Part shown: piece by piece, positions 8,253 through 17,029 of the stretch
Position numbering within the stretch: the first letter of the stretch is position 1
Layout: each line of letters starts with the position of its first letter
Origin: Brevibacterium sp. CCUG 69071
GTDB taxonomy: Bacteria; Actinomycetota; Actinomycetes; Actinomycetales; Brevibacteriaceae
Length of the DNA: 64,000 nucleotides
Reading direction: 5' to 3'
NCBI RefSeq assembly: GCF_021023135.1
Contig: NZ_PGFV01000007.1
Location: 102,100 to 166,099 of the forward strand
The notes under the pieces: generated by a model
The model's database searches: none
What the model was told of the DNA's origin: nothing
Seen by the model: only the letters and a program-made list of their open reading frames with translations
Made by a program: the position numbers and the translations under genes

Positions 8253-9668
8253 TTACCAGCTGATGACGTGGGGGACGCTGACCTGCTTGAGCCCTTCGAG
8301 ACCGAACTCGAGACCGAAGCCGGACTTCTTCACTCCGCCGAAGGGCACACGCGGGTCGACGGCCCCGTGCTTGTTGATCCAGGTCGAGCCCGCCTGCAGA
8401 CGGGCCGCCACGCTCTTACAGGCGTCGAGGTCGCTGCCCCACACCGAGGAGCCGAGTCCGACCTCGAGCTCATTGGCCCAGGCGATGGCTTGGTCGAGGT
8501 CGCTGTACCTGATGATCGGCAGGGCGGGCCCGAACTGCTCCTCGGCAACGAGCGGGTTGTCGTTGTCAATGTCGGCGACCAGGGTCGTCGGGTAGAAGTA
8601 GCCGGGCTGGTCGGCCACCGGGTCTCCCCCGGTGAGGACTCGGGCACCGGAGTCCTTCGCCGCCTGCACGAGTCGGGCGACGATGTCGTACTGCTGCTTG
8701 TTCTGCAGGGGACCGAGGACGTTCTCCTCCTTCAGCCCCACACCCATCGGAGACTGTGCGGCCACTTCGACGAGGGCGTCGCAGACCTGATCGTAGAGGG
8801 AATCGGGAACATAGAGGCGCTTCATCGCCGCACAGGTCTGGCCGGTGTTGATGAAGGCACCCCAGAACAGGTCGCCGGCGATCGCGGCCGGGTCGGCGTC
8901 CTCGAGCACGATCCCGGCATCGTTGCCGCCGAGTTCGAGTGTGATCCGAGCGAGCTTGTCCGCGGCGGTGTGCATGATCGCCTGACCTGTCTTCGTCGAC
9001 CCGGTGAACATGATCTTGTCGACACCATCGTGGCTGGTCAGGGCCGCTCCGACGGCACCGTCGCCGGGGACGACGGTGAGGACATCGGCCGGCAGCACCT
9101 GGTTGACGACAGCGACGAGCGCCTGGACCGAGAGCGGCGTGTACTCCGAGGGTTTGAGGACGACGGTGTTGCCCATCTTCAATGACGGCGCGAACTGCCA
9201 GACGGAGATCATCATCGGCCAGTTCCATGGGCCGACCGCTCCGACGACGCCGACGGGATCGTAGTGGAGCTCGGCGTGGGTCTCACCGTCGTCGACGAGG
9301 ACTTCGGGGTCGAGTTCGAAGGCGGCGTTGGCGCGCAGCCAGGCCGCACAGGCCCCGACCTCGAAGCGGGCATTGGGTCCGTTGAGCGGCTTGCCCTGTT
9401 CGCGGGAGAGCAGTTCGGCCAGCGCCTCGGCGGAGGCTTCGACGGCGTCGGCGGCCCTGTTCAGCAGGTCGCTGCGCTCCTGGGCTGAGCGGGCCGCCCA
9501 GTCGGGCTGGGCCGCGCGGGCGGCGGTCACGGCCGTGACGATGTCGGCGACGCTGCCTTCGCGGGTGCGTCCGACGAGTTCGCCGGTGGCGGGATCGTGG
9601 ATTTCGCGACCGCTCGGGTCATCGACTGCCCTGCGCAAGGCCTCGGTGGTGGTGAGATCGGTGGTCAT
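8253..9668 (-). CDS. NAD(P)-dependent aldehyde dehydrogenase
   Basis: A 471-residue ALDH-superfamily enzyme. PWNWPMM at 147-153 and KPSEYTP at 172-178 belong to the cofactor domain, FTGSTKTG at 221-228 is the nucleotide turn, Glu245 (in LELGGND) is the general base and Cys279 (NTGQTC) the nucleophile. The reading frame extends to 9794, but the ATG at 9668 has a strong SD (AAGGAGAG) and the extra residues are low-complexity. It oxidises an aldehyde to an acid in the cytoplasm. With the adjacent permease and the amine oxidase at 13163 it probably removes the aldehyde made from an imported amine, as FeaB does with TynA in E. coli. Confidence 0.88.
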   Translation of the reverse strand: MTTDLTTTEALRRAVDDPSGREIHDPATGELVGRTREGSVADIVTAVTAARAAQPDWAARSAQERSDLLNRAADAVEASAEALAELLSREQGKPLNGPNARFEVGACAAWLRANAAFELDPEVLVDDGETHAELHYDPVGVVGAVGPWNWPMMISVWQFAPSLKMGNTVVLKPSEYTPLSVQALVAVVNQVLPADVLTVVPGDGAVGAALTSHDGVDKIMFTGSTKTGQAIMHTAADKLARITLELGGNDAGIVLEDADPAAIAGDLFWGAFINTGQTCAAMKRLYVPDSLYDQVCDALVEVAAQSPMGVGLKEENVLGPLQNKQQYDIVARLVQAAKDSGARVLTGGDPVADQPGYFYPTTLVADIDNDNPLVAEEQFGPALPIIRYSDLDQAIAWANELEVGLGSSVWGSDLDACKSVAARLQAGSTWINKHGAVDPRVPFGGVKKSGFGLEFGLEGLKQVSVPHVISW

Positions 9669-9759
9669 GGGGTCTCTCCTTCGCTGCATGAGATGGTGAA
9701 GTCGGGTTAGGGATGGAGTCGGGGTCGGGGTGGGATTGGAATCGGGGTGGGCGGGCTTC

Positions 9760-11259
9760 TCATCCCAGCGAACCACCCGAACCGATTCCTGCATAGAGTC
9801 CCGGTCTGCTCGAGCGCAGTCGCAGGGCCCAGATGGTGCCGATGACGCCGGGGATGAGGACGATGGCCGGCAGCAGCCAGGACAGCACCGAGGCGCCCTC
9901 GAGTCCGATGAGGACGTTGAAGTTCACAACGATGGCGATGAAGAGCGCGGCCAGTCCGATCGCGGCGAGCCCTGGTGCGATGGCCCGGGTCCACAGGGAG
10001 TATTCGTCGGCACGAGTGCGGAGGAAGCCGATCACCGCGAGCGCGGTCAGCGCCATGAGCAGGACGAGGCCGAAGGCGCCCATGTTCGTCAGCCACGTGA
10101 AGAGGGTGACGACGGGAAACAGCGGATCCTCAGTGCCGGAGCCGACGATGGCGAAGACGACGATGACGACGAGCGCGAGCCCCGATTGGGCGAGGGATCC
10201 GGCCACCGGGGCACCCGACCGGCGCGATGTCCGGGCGAGGAAGGTCGGCAGCACGCGGTCGCGACCGAGGGCGAAGAAGTAGCGGGCGACGATGTTGTGG
10301 AAGGCGACGAGAGCGGCCAGCAGAGAGGTGAGGAAGAGCAGGTTCGCGAGATCGACGAACCACACGGGGGCGTGCTCGCCGAGGAAGACGAACATGAGGT
10401 CGGGCCCGAACTCCTGGGACCGGCCGATGACGTTCGAGGCCCCTTCGCCGACGACCATGGCCCAGGCGGAGAAGGCGTAGAACACGGCGATGATGGACAC
10501 CGCGATGATCGTCGCCCGGCCCGCGGTGCGCTTGGGGTCCTTGACCTCCTCGTTGTAGATGGCACCGGATTCGAAGCCCATGAAGGCCGCGATCGAGAAC
10601 GCCAGGGCCGCACCGACGCCCGGAGCGAAGAGCTCCCCTGGCAGCAGGCCGGCCGCGCTCACACCGGCCGGACTGTGACCGAGCCCGATGATGTCGAAGA
10701 CGATGACGACGAGGAATTCGGTGCCGACGATGACGCCGAGGACCTTGGCGGAGAAGTCGACCCTCGAGACGCCCATGATCCCGACGATGACCCAGGCGAT
10801 GAGTGCGCAGATCCACCAGTTCACCTCGATCGCGAACAGCGAGTCGAGGAATGAGGAGAAGACGAATCCGAACATTCCGGCGATGCCGATCTGCATCGCG
10901 TTGTAGGCCACGAGCGCGGTCAGTGCCGCGCCCATGCCTACGGGTTTGCCCAGGCCTTTCGAGATGTAGGCGAAGAAGGCTCCCGCGTTGTGCACGTGAC
11001 GGCTCATCGCCGCGTATCCGATGGCGAAGAGGATCAGCACGATGCCGAGGACGACGAAGGACAGCGGGATCCCGGTCAGTCCGGTGACCGCGAAGTTGCT
11101 CGGCACTCCCCCGGCGACGACGGTCAGCGGCGCCGAGGCGGCGATGATCATGAAGACGAGTGCCGGGGTGCCGATGCGGCGGGCATCGAGGCCCGCGGTC
11201 ACCGTGGTGTCCGGAGTGGCCGCGCTGTCTGCGGCCGGTTCCGATCCGAGAATGCTCAT
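9760..11259 (-). CDS. APC-family amino acid/amine permease
   Basis: About 499 residues with some 12 hydrophobic helices. The N-terminal half has the APC consensus (MIIAASAPLTVVAGGVP in TM1) and FMGFESGAIYNEEVKDPKRT, the TM6/loop motif with the conserved Glu followed by KDPKRT. The ATG at 11259, preceded by AGGTGG, was chosen over the upstream in-frame start at 11289. The family exchanges or symports amino acids, amines and polyamines. Its place between an aldehyde dehydrogenase and AraC/TetR/amine-oxidase genes suggests it imports the primary amine. A 91-bp gap separates it from the aldehyde dehydrogenase gene. Confidence 0.85.
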   Translation of the reverse strand: MSILGSEPAADSAATPDTTVTAGLDARRIGTPALVFMIIAASAPLTVVAGGVPSNFAVTGLTGIPLSFVVLGIVLILFAIGYAAMSRHVHNAGAFFAYISKGLGKPVGMGAALTALVAYNAMQIGIAGMFGFVFSSFLDSLFAIEVNWWICALIAWVIVGIMGVSRVDFSAKVLGVIVGTEFLVVIVFDIIGLGHSPAGVSAAGLLPGELFAPGVGAALAFSIAAFMGFESGAIYNEEVKDPKRTAGRATIIAVSIIAVFYAFSAWAMVVGEGASNVIGRSQEFGPDLMFVFLGEHAPVWFVDLANLLFLTSLLAALVAFHNIVARYFFALGRDRVLPTFLARTSRRSGAPVAGSLAQSGLALVVIVVFAIVGSGTEDPLFPVVTLFTWLTNMGAFGLVLLMALTALAVIGFLRTRADEYSLWTRAIAPGLAAIGLAALFIAIVVNFNVLIGLEGASVLSWLLPAIVLIPGVIGTIWALRLRSSRPGLYAGIGSGGSLG

Positions 11260-11368
11260 GAGATCCACCTGACGTCTGTGTCTGTGCACTCAGCATGGCC
11301 CTGAGCGGGCCTCCGCGTCTTGGCTTTGCAGGCAGAGAGCTTGACGATCGGTGCGGGAAGAGCGCCGG

Positions 11369-12346
11369 TCAGCCTCGGCGGGTCGATCCTTCGGCGGTCA
11401 TACGACGGAATTCCGCGGGCGGGCGACCCACGGCCGCACGGAAGAGGCGAGAGAAGTGGGCAGGGTCGCTCAGTCCCCAGCGGGCCCCGATCGCTGAGAC
11501 GGGGACCTGGCGCTGCAGCGGGTCGACGAGGTCCTGGCGGCAGCGGTCGATCCGGCGCCGGCGAATCTCCCCGGCGACGGTGTCCCCGCTGCCGGCGAAG
11601 ATCTGGTGCAGGGTGCGCACCGACATGAAGTGGGCGGCCGCGATGGTCGATGGTGAGAGCCTGGGGTCGCCGAGGTTGGCCTCGATATGAGCGGTGATGT
11701 CCGACCACAGGCGGTGCCTCTCGTCCGCACCTTCGCCGGAGTCGGAGAGTTCGTCGGCCATCACGGTGGTGAGCAGGTCGACGACGTTGCCGGCCAGTCT
11801 GATGCCGACGGAGCGGCTGAGGGTTGGCAGCATCGCCCCGGCCTGGGTGATGATCTGGGTGGCGACGGCGCCGAGCTGGTGGTCGGCACCGATCGAGGTG
11901 GCGGTGAGCTGCCGGACGGTGTCGGTGGGCAGGTTGACCCGTGACTGCGGGAACATCATGACGTAGGAGGAGAAGTCGCAGTCGAAGCTGAGCGTATAGG
12001 GCCGGGAGGTGTCGTAGATCGCCAGCGATCCCGGGGCCAGGGACACCTCCCGACCGTCCTGGATGAGCAGTCCGTGCCCTTTGAGCTGGAGTGAGACCTT
12101 GTAGTAGTTCTGCGGTGGCGCCTTGCCGTCGGTGCCGCCGACACCTGCGGATATGAGCTCGGGGGTGCGCAGCACTGCGTGGGGATTGGCGGTGATGTGG
12201 GACATGACGACCGAGTCGTAGTCGCGGGCGCCGATGGTTCCGCGGAACCCGCCGCGGCGCTGGGGTTCGGTGTCCAAGGGCACGAACGAGTCCGAGACGA
12301 GTGACTGCCACCCGTCGAAGTCTGAGGCTGTGCTCTCGAGCAGCAT
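11369..12346 (-). CDS. AraC-family transcriptional regulator, FeaR-like architecture
   Basis: 325 residues. The N-terminal 200 form a cupin-like effector-binding region (AraC_binding_2 type), and the C-terminal 100 hold two HTH motifs: LSPSTIAAAHFMSVRTLHQI followed by VSAIGARWGLSDPAHFSRLF. FeaR, which activates tynA and feaB in E. coli, has this layout. The ATG at 12346 has GGAGG 8 nt upstream, so an upstream in-frame start at 12397 was not used. It faces the same way as the permease and aldehyde dehydrogenase and probably activates them in response to an amine or aldehyde; this role is inferred. Confidence 0.85.
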   Translation of the reverse strand: MLLESTASDFDGWQSLVSDSFVPLDTEPQRRGGFRGTIGARDYDSVVMSHITANPHAVLRTPELISAGVGGTDGKAPPQNYYKVSLQLKGHGLLIQDGREVSLAPGSLAIYDTSRPYTLSFDCDFSSYVMMFPQSRVNLPTDTVRQLTATSIGADHQLGAVATQIITQAGAMLPTLSRSVGIRLAGNVVDLLTTVMADELSDSGEGADERHRLWSDITAHIEANLGDPRLSPSTIAAAHFMSVRTLHQIFAGSGDTVAGEIRRRRIDRCRQDLVDPLQRQVPVSAIGARWGLSDPAHFSRLFRAAVGRPPAEFRRMTAEGSTRRG

Positions 12347-12431
12347 CGACGTCCTCCACAGAAACGACCGACCGCCGACCTCTGCGTCGGCGATCACCTG
12401 GCGCTCACTCTAGCCGCAACCGTGCTGAGAG

Positions 12432-13061
12432 TCACGAGTTCGGCGCGGAATTACCGACCGATCGGTCATGTTCGGTCGAGATGCGGGAGAGAAGGAAGTC
12501 GAGCTGGGCTCGGAGGCCCGCGAAATCAACGACGTCCCCGCCGATGATCGCCGTCGTCTGGGCACCGAGGAGGTAGGTGAGCAGGACTTCGGCGCAGGGC
12601 TCGAGCACCACCTCGGCGGCCAACCGACCGTCCTCGCTGGCCTGGCGCAGCCAGCCGAGGATCCACCCCCTCCACAGGGTCATGGTCCCCCACGTCGAGC
12701 GGGCATGCTCGGGACTCTGCGCCACCTCGGCGAAGAAGGACAGGACGACCCTGGCCTCATCGTGTAGTTCGGGGGTGAGGGGGAGGACTTCGGAGGCAAA
12801 TGCGCGCAGGGCGGGCAGGCCGCGCAGTCCGGCGGTTGTCAGTTCGACGCGCCGGTTCGTCGCCTCGAAGACGTAGAGGTAGGTGGCCGCGAGCAGTTCG
12901 GACTTCGAGGCGAAGTAGGACTTGATCGCACCATTGGCGAATCCCGCCTCCGCCGCGATGTCGCGCATCGTCGCCCCGGCCAGACCCTGGCGGACGATGA
13001 TGCGCAGGGTCGCCCCGACGAGCTCGCTGCGACGCTGGTCGTGGTCGACGATCTTGGGCAT
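12432..13061 (-). CDS. TetR-family transcriptional regulator (BetI-like N-terminus)
   Basis: 209 residues. The N-terminal HTH runs from about 10 to 60 ([20 protein letters not shown], then [19 protein letters not shown], then SKSELLAAT), followed by an all-helical ligand-binding domain. SD GGAGG lies 5 nt upstream of the ATG. It is divergent from the copper amine oxidase gene, with 101 bp between the starts that contain a TCTAC-n4-GTAGA palindrome over the amine-oxidase promoter. It is therefore likely a repressor of the amine oxidase, relieved by the amine or its product. Confidence 0.9.
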   Translation of the reverse strand: MPKIVDHDQRRSELVGATLRIIVRQGLAGATMRDIAAEAGFANGAIKSYFASKSELLAATYLYVFEATNRRVELTTAGLRGLPALRAFASEVLPLTPELHDEARVVLSFFAEVAQSPEHARSTWGTMTLWRGWILGWLRQASEDGRLAAEVVLEPCAEVLLTYLLGAQTTAIIGGDVVDFAGLRAQLDFLLSRISTEHDRSVGNSAPNS

Positions 13062-13091
13062 GCGTCCTCCGTATCTCCGATGGCGGCACTC

Positions 13092-13119
13092 TTGACTTTA
13101 TTTTCTACAAGCGTAGATT
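13092..13119 (+). promoter_or_regulatory. Promoter of the amine oxidase gene with overlapping operator
   Basis: TTGACT (13092-13097) and TAGATT (13114-13119) are separated by 16 bp, a good sigma-70-type promoter. The perfect inverted repeat TCTAC-AAGC-GTAGA (13104-13117) overlaps the spacer and -10, a suitable place for the divergent TetR repressor to block RNA polymerase. The predicted start is near 13126, giving a leader of about 37 nt. Confidence 0.6.
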
Positions 13120-13162
13120 ATTGCGTGAGTCAGCACACACATTACGTTGCAAAGGTGCACAT

Positions 13163-15112
13163 ATGTCCTGCCATTCCGGATCCGCCGAGGTGGCTGCTCC
13201 CACCGCTCTCACCGCGTTCTCCCTGCCCACCGAGTCCGAGATCGCGACCGTGACCGCGGCACTGCGGGAGGCGGGCGAGTTCCCCAAGACCGCACGCCTG
13301 GCCTATGTCGGTCTGCTCGATCCCGTCCGAGGTGCGGGTCGGGCCGAGCAGATCACCGCCGAGGCGGACCGCCGTTTCCGCGCCTTCGTCCTCGACAAGT
13401 CCGCCGGCACGGCGAAGGACATCATCGTCTCCGCCACACATTCCCGGCTGGTCTCCGTCGCCGAGGTGGACTCCACCGTCGAGGGCGAGTTCCCCGTCAT
13501 GGAGGAGGAGTTCGAGGTCGTCGAGGCCGTCCTCGCCGCCGACCCGAGGTGGCAGGAGATCCTCGAGCGCCGCGGTCTGCCTCTCGACCAGGTGCGGGTG
13601 GCACCCCTGTCGGCCGGGGTCTTCGAGTACCCCGAGGAATCGAGGCGGCGGATCCTGCGCGGTCTCGCCTTCCTCCAGCAGCACAAGTCCGATTCGGCGT
13701 GGGCGCACCCGATCGACGGCCTCGTCGCCTATGTCGATGTCACCAACCGGACCGTCGATCAGATCCTCGACCTCGAAGACGTGCCCGTCCCCGCCGAGCA
13801 CGGCAACTACACGGATCCGGAGCTGACAGGGCCACCGCGCACAAGCCAGAAGCCGATCGAGATCACCCAACCCGAGGGCCCGAGCTTCAGAGTCACCGCG
13901 GGCAATCACATCGAGTGGGAGAAGTGGTCGCTCGACGTCGGCTTCGACATGCGCGAAGGCCTCATCCTCCACAACATCGCCTTCGATGACGGCGAGCGCC
14001 GACGCAGGATCCTCGATCGGGCGGCGATCGCGGAGATGGTCGTCCCGTACGGGGATCCCTCGCCCGTACGGTCCTGGCAGAACTACTTCGACACCGGTGA
14101 ATACCTCGTCGGGCAGTGGGCGAATTCGCTCGAGCTCGGGTGCGACTGCCTCGGCGACATCACCTATCTCTCCCCCTGGGTGGCGAACAACCTCGGCGAG
14201 CCGCGGCAGATCAAGAACGGCATCTGCATGCACGAGGAGGACGCCTCGATCCTCGCCAAGCACTCGGACCTGTGGTCCGGGGTGGCCTACACCCGGCGCA
14301 ATCGGCGCTTCGTGGTCTCGTTCTTCACCACGGTCGGCAACTACGACTACGGCTTCTACTGGTACCTCTACCTCGACGGGACGATCGAGTTCGAGGCCAA
14401 GGCGACCGGCGTCGTGTTCACCTCGGCGCTGCCGAACGGCTCGAGCGATTTCGCCTCGGAGATCGCACCCGGCCTCGGCGCTCCGTTCCATCAGCATCTC
14501 TTCGGGGCGCGTCTCGACTTCGCCCTCGACGGCGGCAGGTGCCGGGTCGAGGAAGAGGATGTCGTGCGCCTGCCGAGCTCGGCGGACAACCCGCGCGGGA
14601 ATGCGTTCAGCCGGTCACGAACGGTGCTGGGCACGGAGCTGGCAGCCCAACGCGACGCCGACCAGTCCAAGGCTCGGACCTGGGTGGTCACGAACCCGAG
14701 CTCGAACAACCGCCTCGGCGAACCGGTCGGATACAAACTCCATCCCACAGGGCTGCCGACGCTGCTCGCGGCCGAGGATTCCTCGATCCACCGGCGGGCG
14801 ACGTTCGCCTCGAAGGCACTGTGGGTGACGCAGTATCACGAGGACGAACGCTACCCGACGGGCGATTTCCCGAATCAGCACCCGGGGCATGCGGGGCTGC
14901 CGGCGTGGACGGCCGCCGATCGCAGCGTCGACGGTGAGGACATCGTCCTCTGGCACAGCTTCGGCCTCACCCACTTCCCGCGGGTCGAGGACTGGCCGAT
15001 CATGCCTGTGGACACGGTCGGCTTCAAGCTGCGGCCGGAGGGCTTCTTCGACCGCTCCCCCGTCCTCGACGTCCCGGCCCCGGCTGCCGGCGGGCACTGC
15101 TGCGAGGGCTGA
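13163..15112 (+). CDS. tynA: Copper-containing primary amine oxidase
   Basis: 649 residues, very close to the Arthrobacter globiformis phenylethylamine oxidase in length and motif spacing. The topaquinone precursor is Tyr394 in the NYDY motif, the copper ligands are His443, His445 (HQH) and His604 (in GLTHFPR), and the catalytic base is Asp310 (in NYFDTGEY); all four sit at a constant +12 offset from the Arthrobacter residues as I remember them. There is no signal peptide. It oxidises primary amines to aldehyde, ammonia and H2O2. The ATG at 13163 is preceded by AAAGG. The upstream in-frame start at 13121 lies at or before the predicted transcription start and was rejected. The neighbouring TetR gene probably represses it. 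Confidence 0.95.
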   Translation: MSCHSGSAEVAAPTALTAFSLPTESEIATVTAALREAGEFPKTARLAYVGLLDPVRGAGRAEQITAEADRRFRAFVLDKSAGTAKDIIVSATHSRLVSVAEVDSTVEGEFPVMEEEFEVVEAVLAADPRWQEILERRGLPLDQVRVAPLSAGVFEYPEESRRRILRGLAFLQQHKSDSAWAHPIDGLVAYVDVTNRTVDQILDLEDVPVPAEHGNYTDPELTGPPRTSQKPIEITQPEGPSFRVTAGNHIEWEKWSLDVGFDMREGLILHNIAFDDGERRRRILDRAAIAEMVVPYGDPSPVRSWQNYFDTGEYLVGQWANSLELGCDCLGDITYLSPWVANNLGEPRQIKNGICMHEEDASILAKHSDLWSGVAYTRRNRRFVVSFFTTVGNYDYGFYWYLYLDGTIEFEAKATGVVFTSALPNGSSDFASEIAPGLGAPFHQHLFGARLDFALDGGRCRVEEEDVVRLPSSADNPRGNAFSRSRTVLGTELAAQRDADQSKARTWVVTNPSSNNRLGEPVGYKLHPTGLPTLLAAEDSSIHRRATFASKALWVTQYHEDERYPTGDFPNQHPGHAGLPAWTAADRSVDGEDIVLWHSFGLTHFPRVEDWPIMPVDTVGFKLRPEGFFDRSPVLDVPAPAAGGHCCEG

Positions 15113-15121
15113 CCCCTCCCA

Positions 15122-15181
15122 CTGCTACCTGACGGGCGCCCAGCAACATGGCGCGAGGTTGCTGGGCGCCCGCCGGGTAGT
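15122..15181. repeat. Intergenic palindromic repeat, copy B
   Basis: A 60-bp hairpin starting CTGCTACCTGACGGGCGCCC, with centre ACATGGCGCGAGGT and right arm GCTGGGCGCCCGCCGGGTAG. It lies 9 bp after the amine oxidase stop and upstream of the GMC oxidoreductase gene. It differs from the other copies by paired changes (CA/TG at the inner stem, GGGCGCCC in both arms). Confidence 0.85.
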
Positions 15182-15295
15182 TCTGAGAGTTCAACTGAGG
15201 TGGGGAATTGACGATGCGTGCGTGGGTGCGCGGCCTGGATTGGCGACGCGTGCGGATTTGCTGCCGATCCCTTTCGCTGCGGTGACCCGGCTCAC

Positions 15296-15301
15296 TAGCC
15301 T
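15296..15301 (+). promoter_or_regulatory. -10 element of a leaderless promoter (GMC oxidoreductase)
   Basis: TAGCCT is followed by 6 nt (GACGCC) and the ATG at 15308, with no SD. The transcript probably starts at the ATG. This implies the oxidoreductase is transcribed on its own, after repeat B terminates the amine oxidase message. Confidence 0.55.
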
Positions 15302-15307
15302 GACGCC

Positions 15308-16930
15308 ATGACCATCACAGACTCCGGCACCGTCGCCGAGGCGAGCGCCACCTTCCCCACCGCACTGCCCACCAAACACTTCGACTACATCGTCGTCGGC
15401 GCCGGATCCGCCGGGTGCGTGATCACCCGCCGACTCATCGATGCCGGGAAGACGGTGTGCCTGATCGAGGCCGGCGGGGATGAGACGAATCCGAACATCG
15501 ACCATCTCAACAACCTCGGCCTGATCTGGCATTCGGCTCAGGATTGGGACTATTACACGGTTCCGCAGCCCGGCGCGATGAACCGGAAGATCCATCTGCC
15601 GCGCGGCAAGGTCCTGGGCGGGTCGAATGCGCTCAACGCCGTGATCTGGGTCCGCGGCGACGCCTGGGACTACGAGCAGTGGGTCGACTCCGGGTGCCCC
15701 GGCTGGTCCTGGGATGAGGTGTCCCCGGTCTTCGCGGCCATCGAGAACTTCGACGGGGCGATCACGGAGACTCGCGGCACGGACGGCCCGATGGATGTGC
15801 GCATCGACTACCCGCGCAACCGACTCCAGGAGGACATGGTCGCCGCGGCCGAGCAGACCGGACTGGCCTACAACCCGGACTACAACTCCGGCTGCGTCGA
15901 AGGCGTCTCCCGGATCCAGCTCAACGTCCGGGACGGCAAGCGGCTGAACACGTGGCGCGCCTATCTCAAGCCCCGCCTCGGCGCCGACAATCTCACGATC
16001 CTCACCTCCGCGCACGCCCGCCGCCTGCTCATCGAGACCACACAGGTCACGGGCGTCGAGGTCGACTTCCGCGGTCGCACCGGTCAGATCAGCGCCGACG
16101 AGGTCATTCTCAGCTCGGGCGCCCTGGCGTCTCCCGAGCTGCTCCTGCGCTCGGGCATCGGCCCCGCCGAGGAGCTGCGTGAGGTCGAGGTCGAACCGGT
16201 CCACGATCTGCCCGGGGTGGGCAAGAACCTCCAGGATCACTGGCTCTCGCCCGTCGTCTTCGCTACCGGCGACACCGAGGTGCCGATGGGCGAGGTGGCA
16301 CCTGCCGAGGTGCATCTGTTCTGGAAATCAGATCCGGAGCTTCCGGTCCCCGACACTCAGCCGCTCTTCTTCTCCGTGCCGATGTATGCCCAGGATTCGG
16401 CTCCCGCCGCCCAGATCGGGCCGGGACCCGGCGGCGCCTTCACCCTCCAGGGCGGACTCGTCCGACCCGAATCCCGCGGCGAGGTGACGCTGAGCGGACC
16501 GAATCCGCAGGACCCGATCATCATCGACCCGAACGTCCTATCCGAGCAGTCCGACGTCGACGCCCTCGTCGCCTCGGTGCGCCAGTGCCGGCAGATCGGT
16601 CGCGCGAAGGCCCTGGAATCGTGGCAGCCGGAGGAGATCTTCCCCGGCGCCGAGGTGGCCGATGAGGATCTCGAGGACTATGTCCGCGGTTCTGTGGTGA
16701 CCTACCACCACCAGGTCGGGACCTGCCGGATGGGTCGGGACGAGACCGCGGTCGTCGATCCCGCCACGTTCAAGGTCCACGGACTCGAGGGGTTGCGCAT
16801 CGCCGACGCCTCGATCATGCCGCTTGTGCCCACGGGCAATACGAACGCCCCGACGATCATGATCGCCGAACGTGCCGCGGCCGCCATGGTCGGCTCGAGC
16901 GTCGAGGGGATCACCGCGCCCGGTCAGTGA
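15308..16930 (+). CDS. GMC-family FAD-dependent oxidoreductase (choline dehydrogenase-like)
   Basis: 540 residues. The FAD-binding Rossmann motif GAGSAGC is at 31-37, the GMC signature (LPRGKVLGGSNALN) near 97-110, and the C-terminal catalytic pair lies in TYHHQVGTCRMG (near 466) and in GNTNAPTIMIAERAA near the end. The family oxidises alcohols (choline, sugars, PEG, aliphatic alcohols) using FAD. A choline-to-betaine role is possible, but no betaine aldehyde dehydrogenase or Bet regulator is adjacent. It follows the amine oxidase in the same direction, separated by a palindromic repeat. Confidence 0.88.
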   Translation: MTITDSGTVAEASATFPTALPTKHFDYIVVGAGSAGCVITRRLIDAGKTVCLIEAGGDETNPNIDHLNNLGLIWHSAQDWDYYTVPQPGAMNRKIHLPRGKVLGGSNALNAVIWVRGDAWDYEQWVDSGCPGWSWDEVSPVFAAIENFDGAITETRGTDGPMDVRIDYPRNRLQEDMVAAAEQTGLAYNPDYNSGCVEGVSRIQLNVRDGKRLNTWRAYLKPRLGADNLTILTSAHARRLLIETTQVTGVEVDFRGRTGQISADEVILSSGALASPELLLRSGIGPAEELREVEVEPVHDLPGVGKNLQDHWLSPVVFATGDTEVPMGEVAPAEVHLFWKSDPELPVPDTQPLFFSVPMYAQDSAPAAQIGPGPGGAFTLQGGLVRPESRGEVTLSGPNPQDPIIIDPNVLSEQSDVDALVASVRQCRQIGRAKALESWQPEEIFPGAEVADEDLEDYVRGSVVTYHHQVGTCRMGRDETAVVDPATFKVHGLEGLRIADASIMPLVPTGNTNAPTIMIAERAAAAMVGSSVEGITAPGQ

Positions 16931-16943
16931 GCTGCGCAGTCAT

Positions 16944-17021
16944 CCTCCCCACTGCTACCTGACGGCGGCCCAGCCACCTGGCGCCAGGTGGCTGGGCCGC
17001 CGTCAGGTAGCAGTGGGGAGG
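16944..17021. repeat. Intergenic palindromic repeat, copy C: perfect 78-bp palindrome
   Basis: Two 39-bp arms are exact reverse complements with no spacer. The left arm begins CCTCCCCACTGCTACCTGAC and the centre is ACCTGGCGCCAGGT. It occupies the gap between the convergent GMC oxidoreductase and AceE-like genes, 13 bp after one stop and 8 bp before the other. It is the longest and most regular of the four copies. Confidence 0.95.
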
Positions 17022-17029
17022 GTTGGGGC

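Noticed and set aside
9669..9794. N-terminal extension of the aldehyde dehydrogenase
   Set aside because: The extra 42 residues contain a Pro/Thr repeat and no family similarity, and AAGGAGAG precedes the ATG at 9668.
15308..16930. betA (choline dehydrogenase) assignment
   Set aside because: Only general GMC motifs are visible. No betB-like gene or choline transporter adjoins it, so the symbol was not used.
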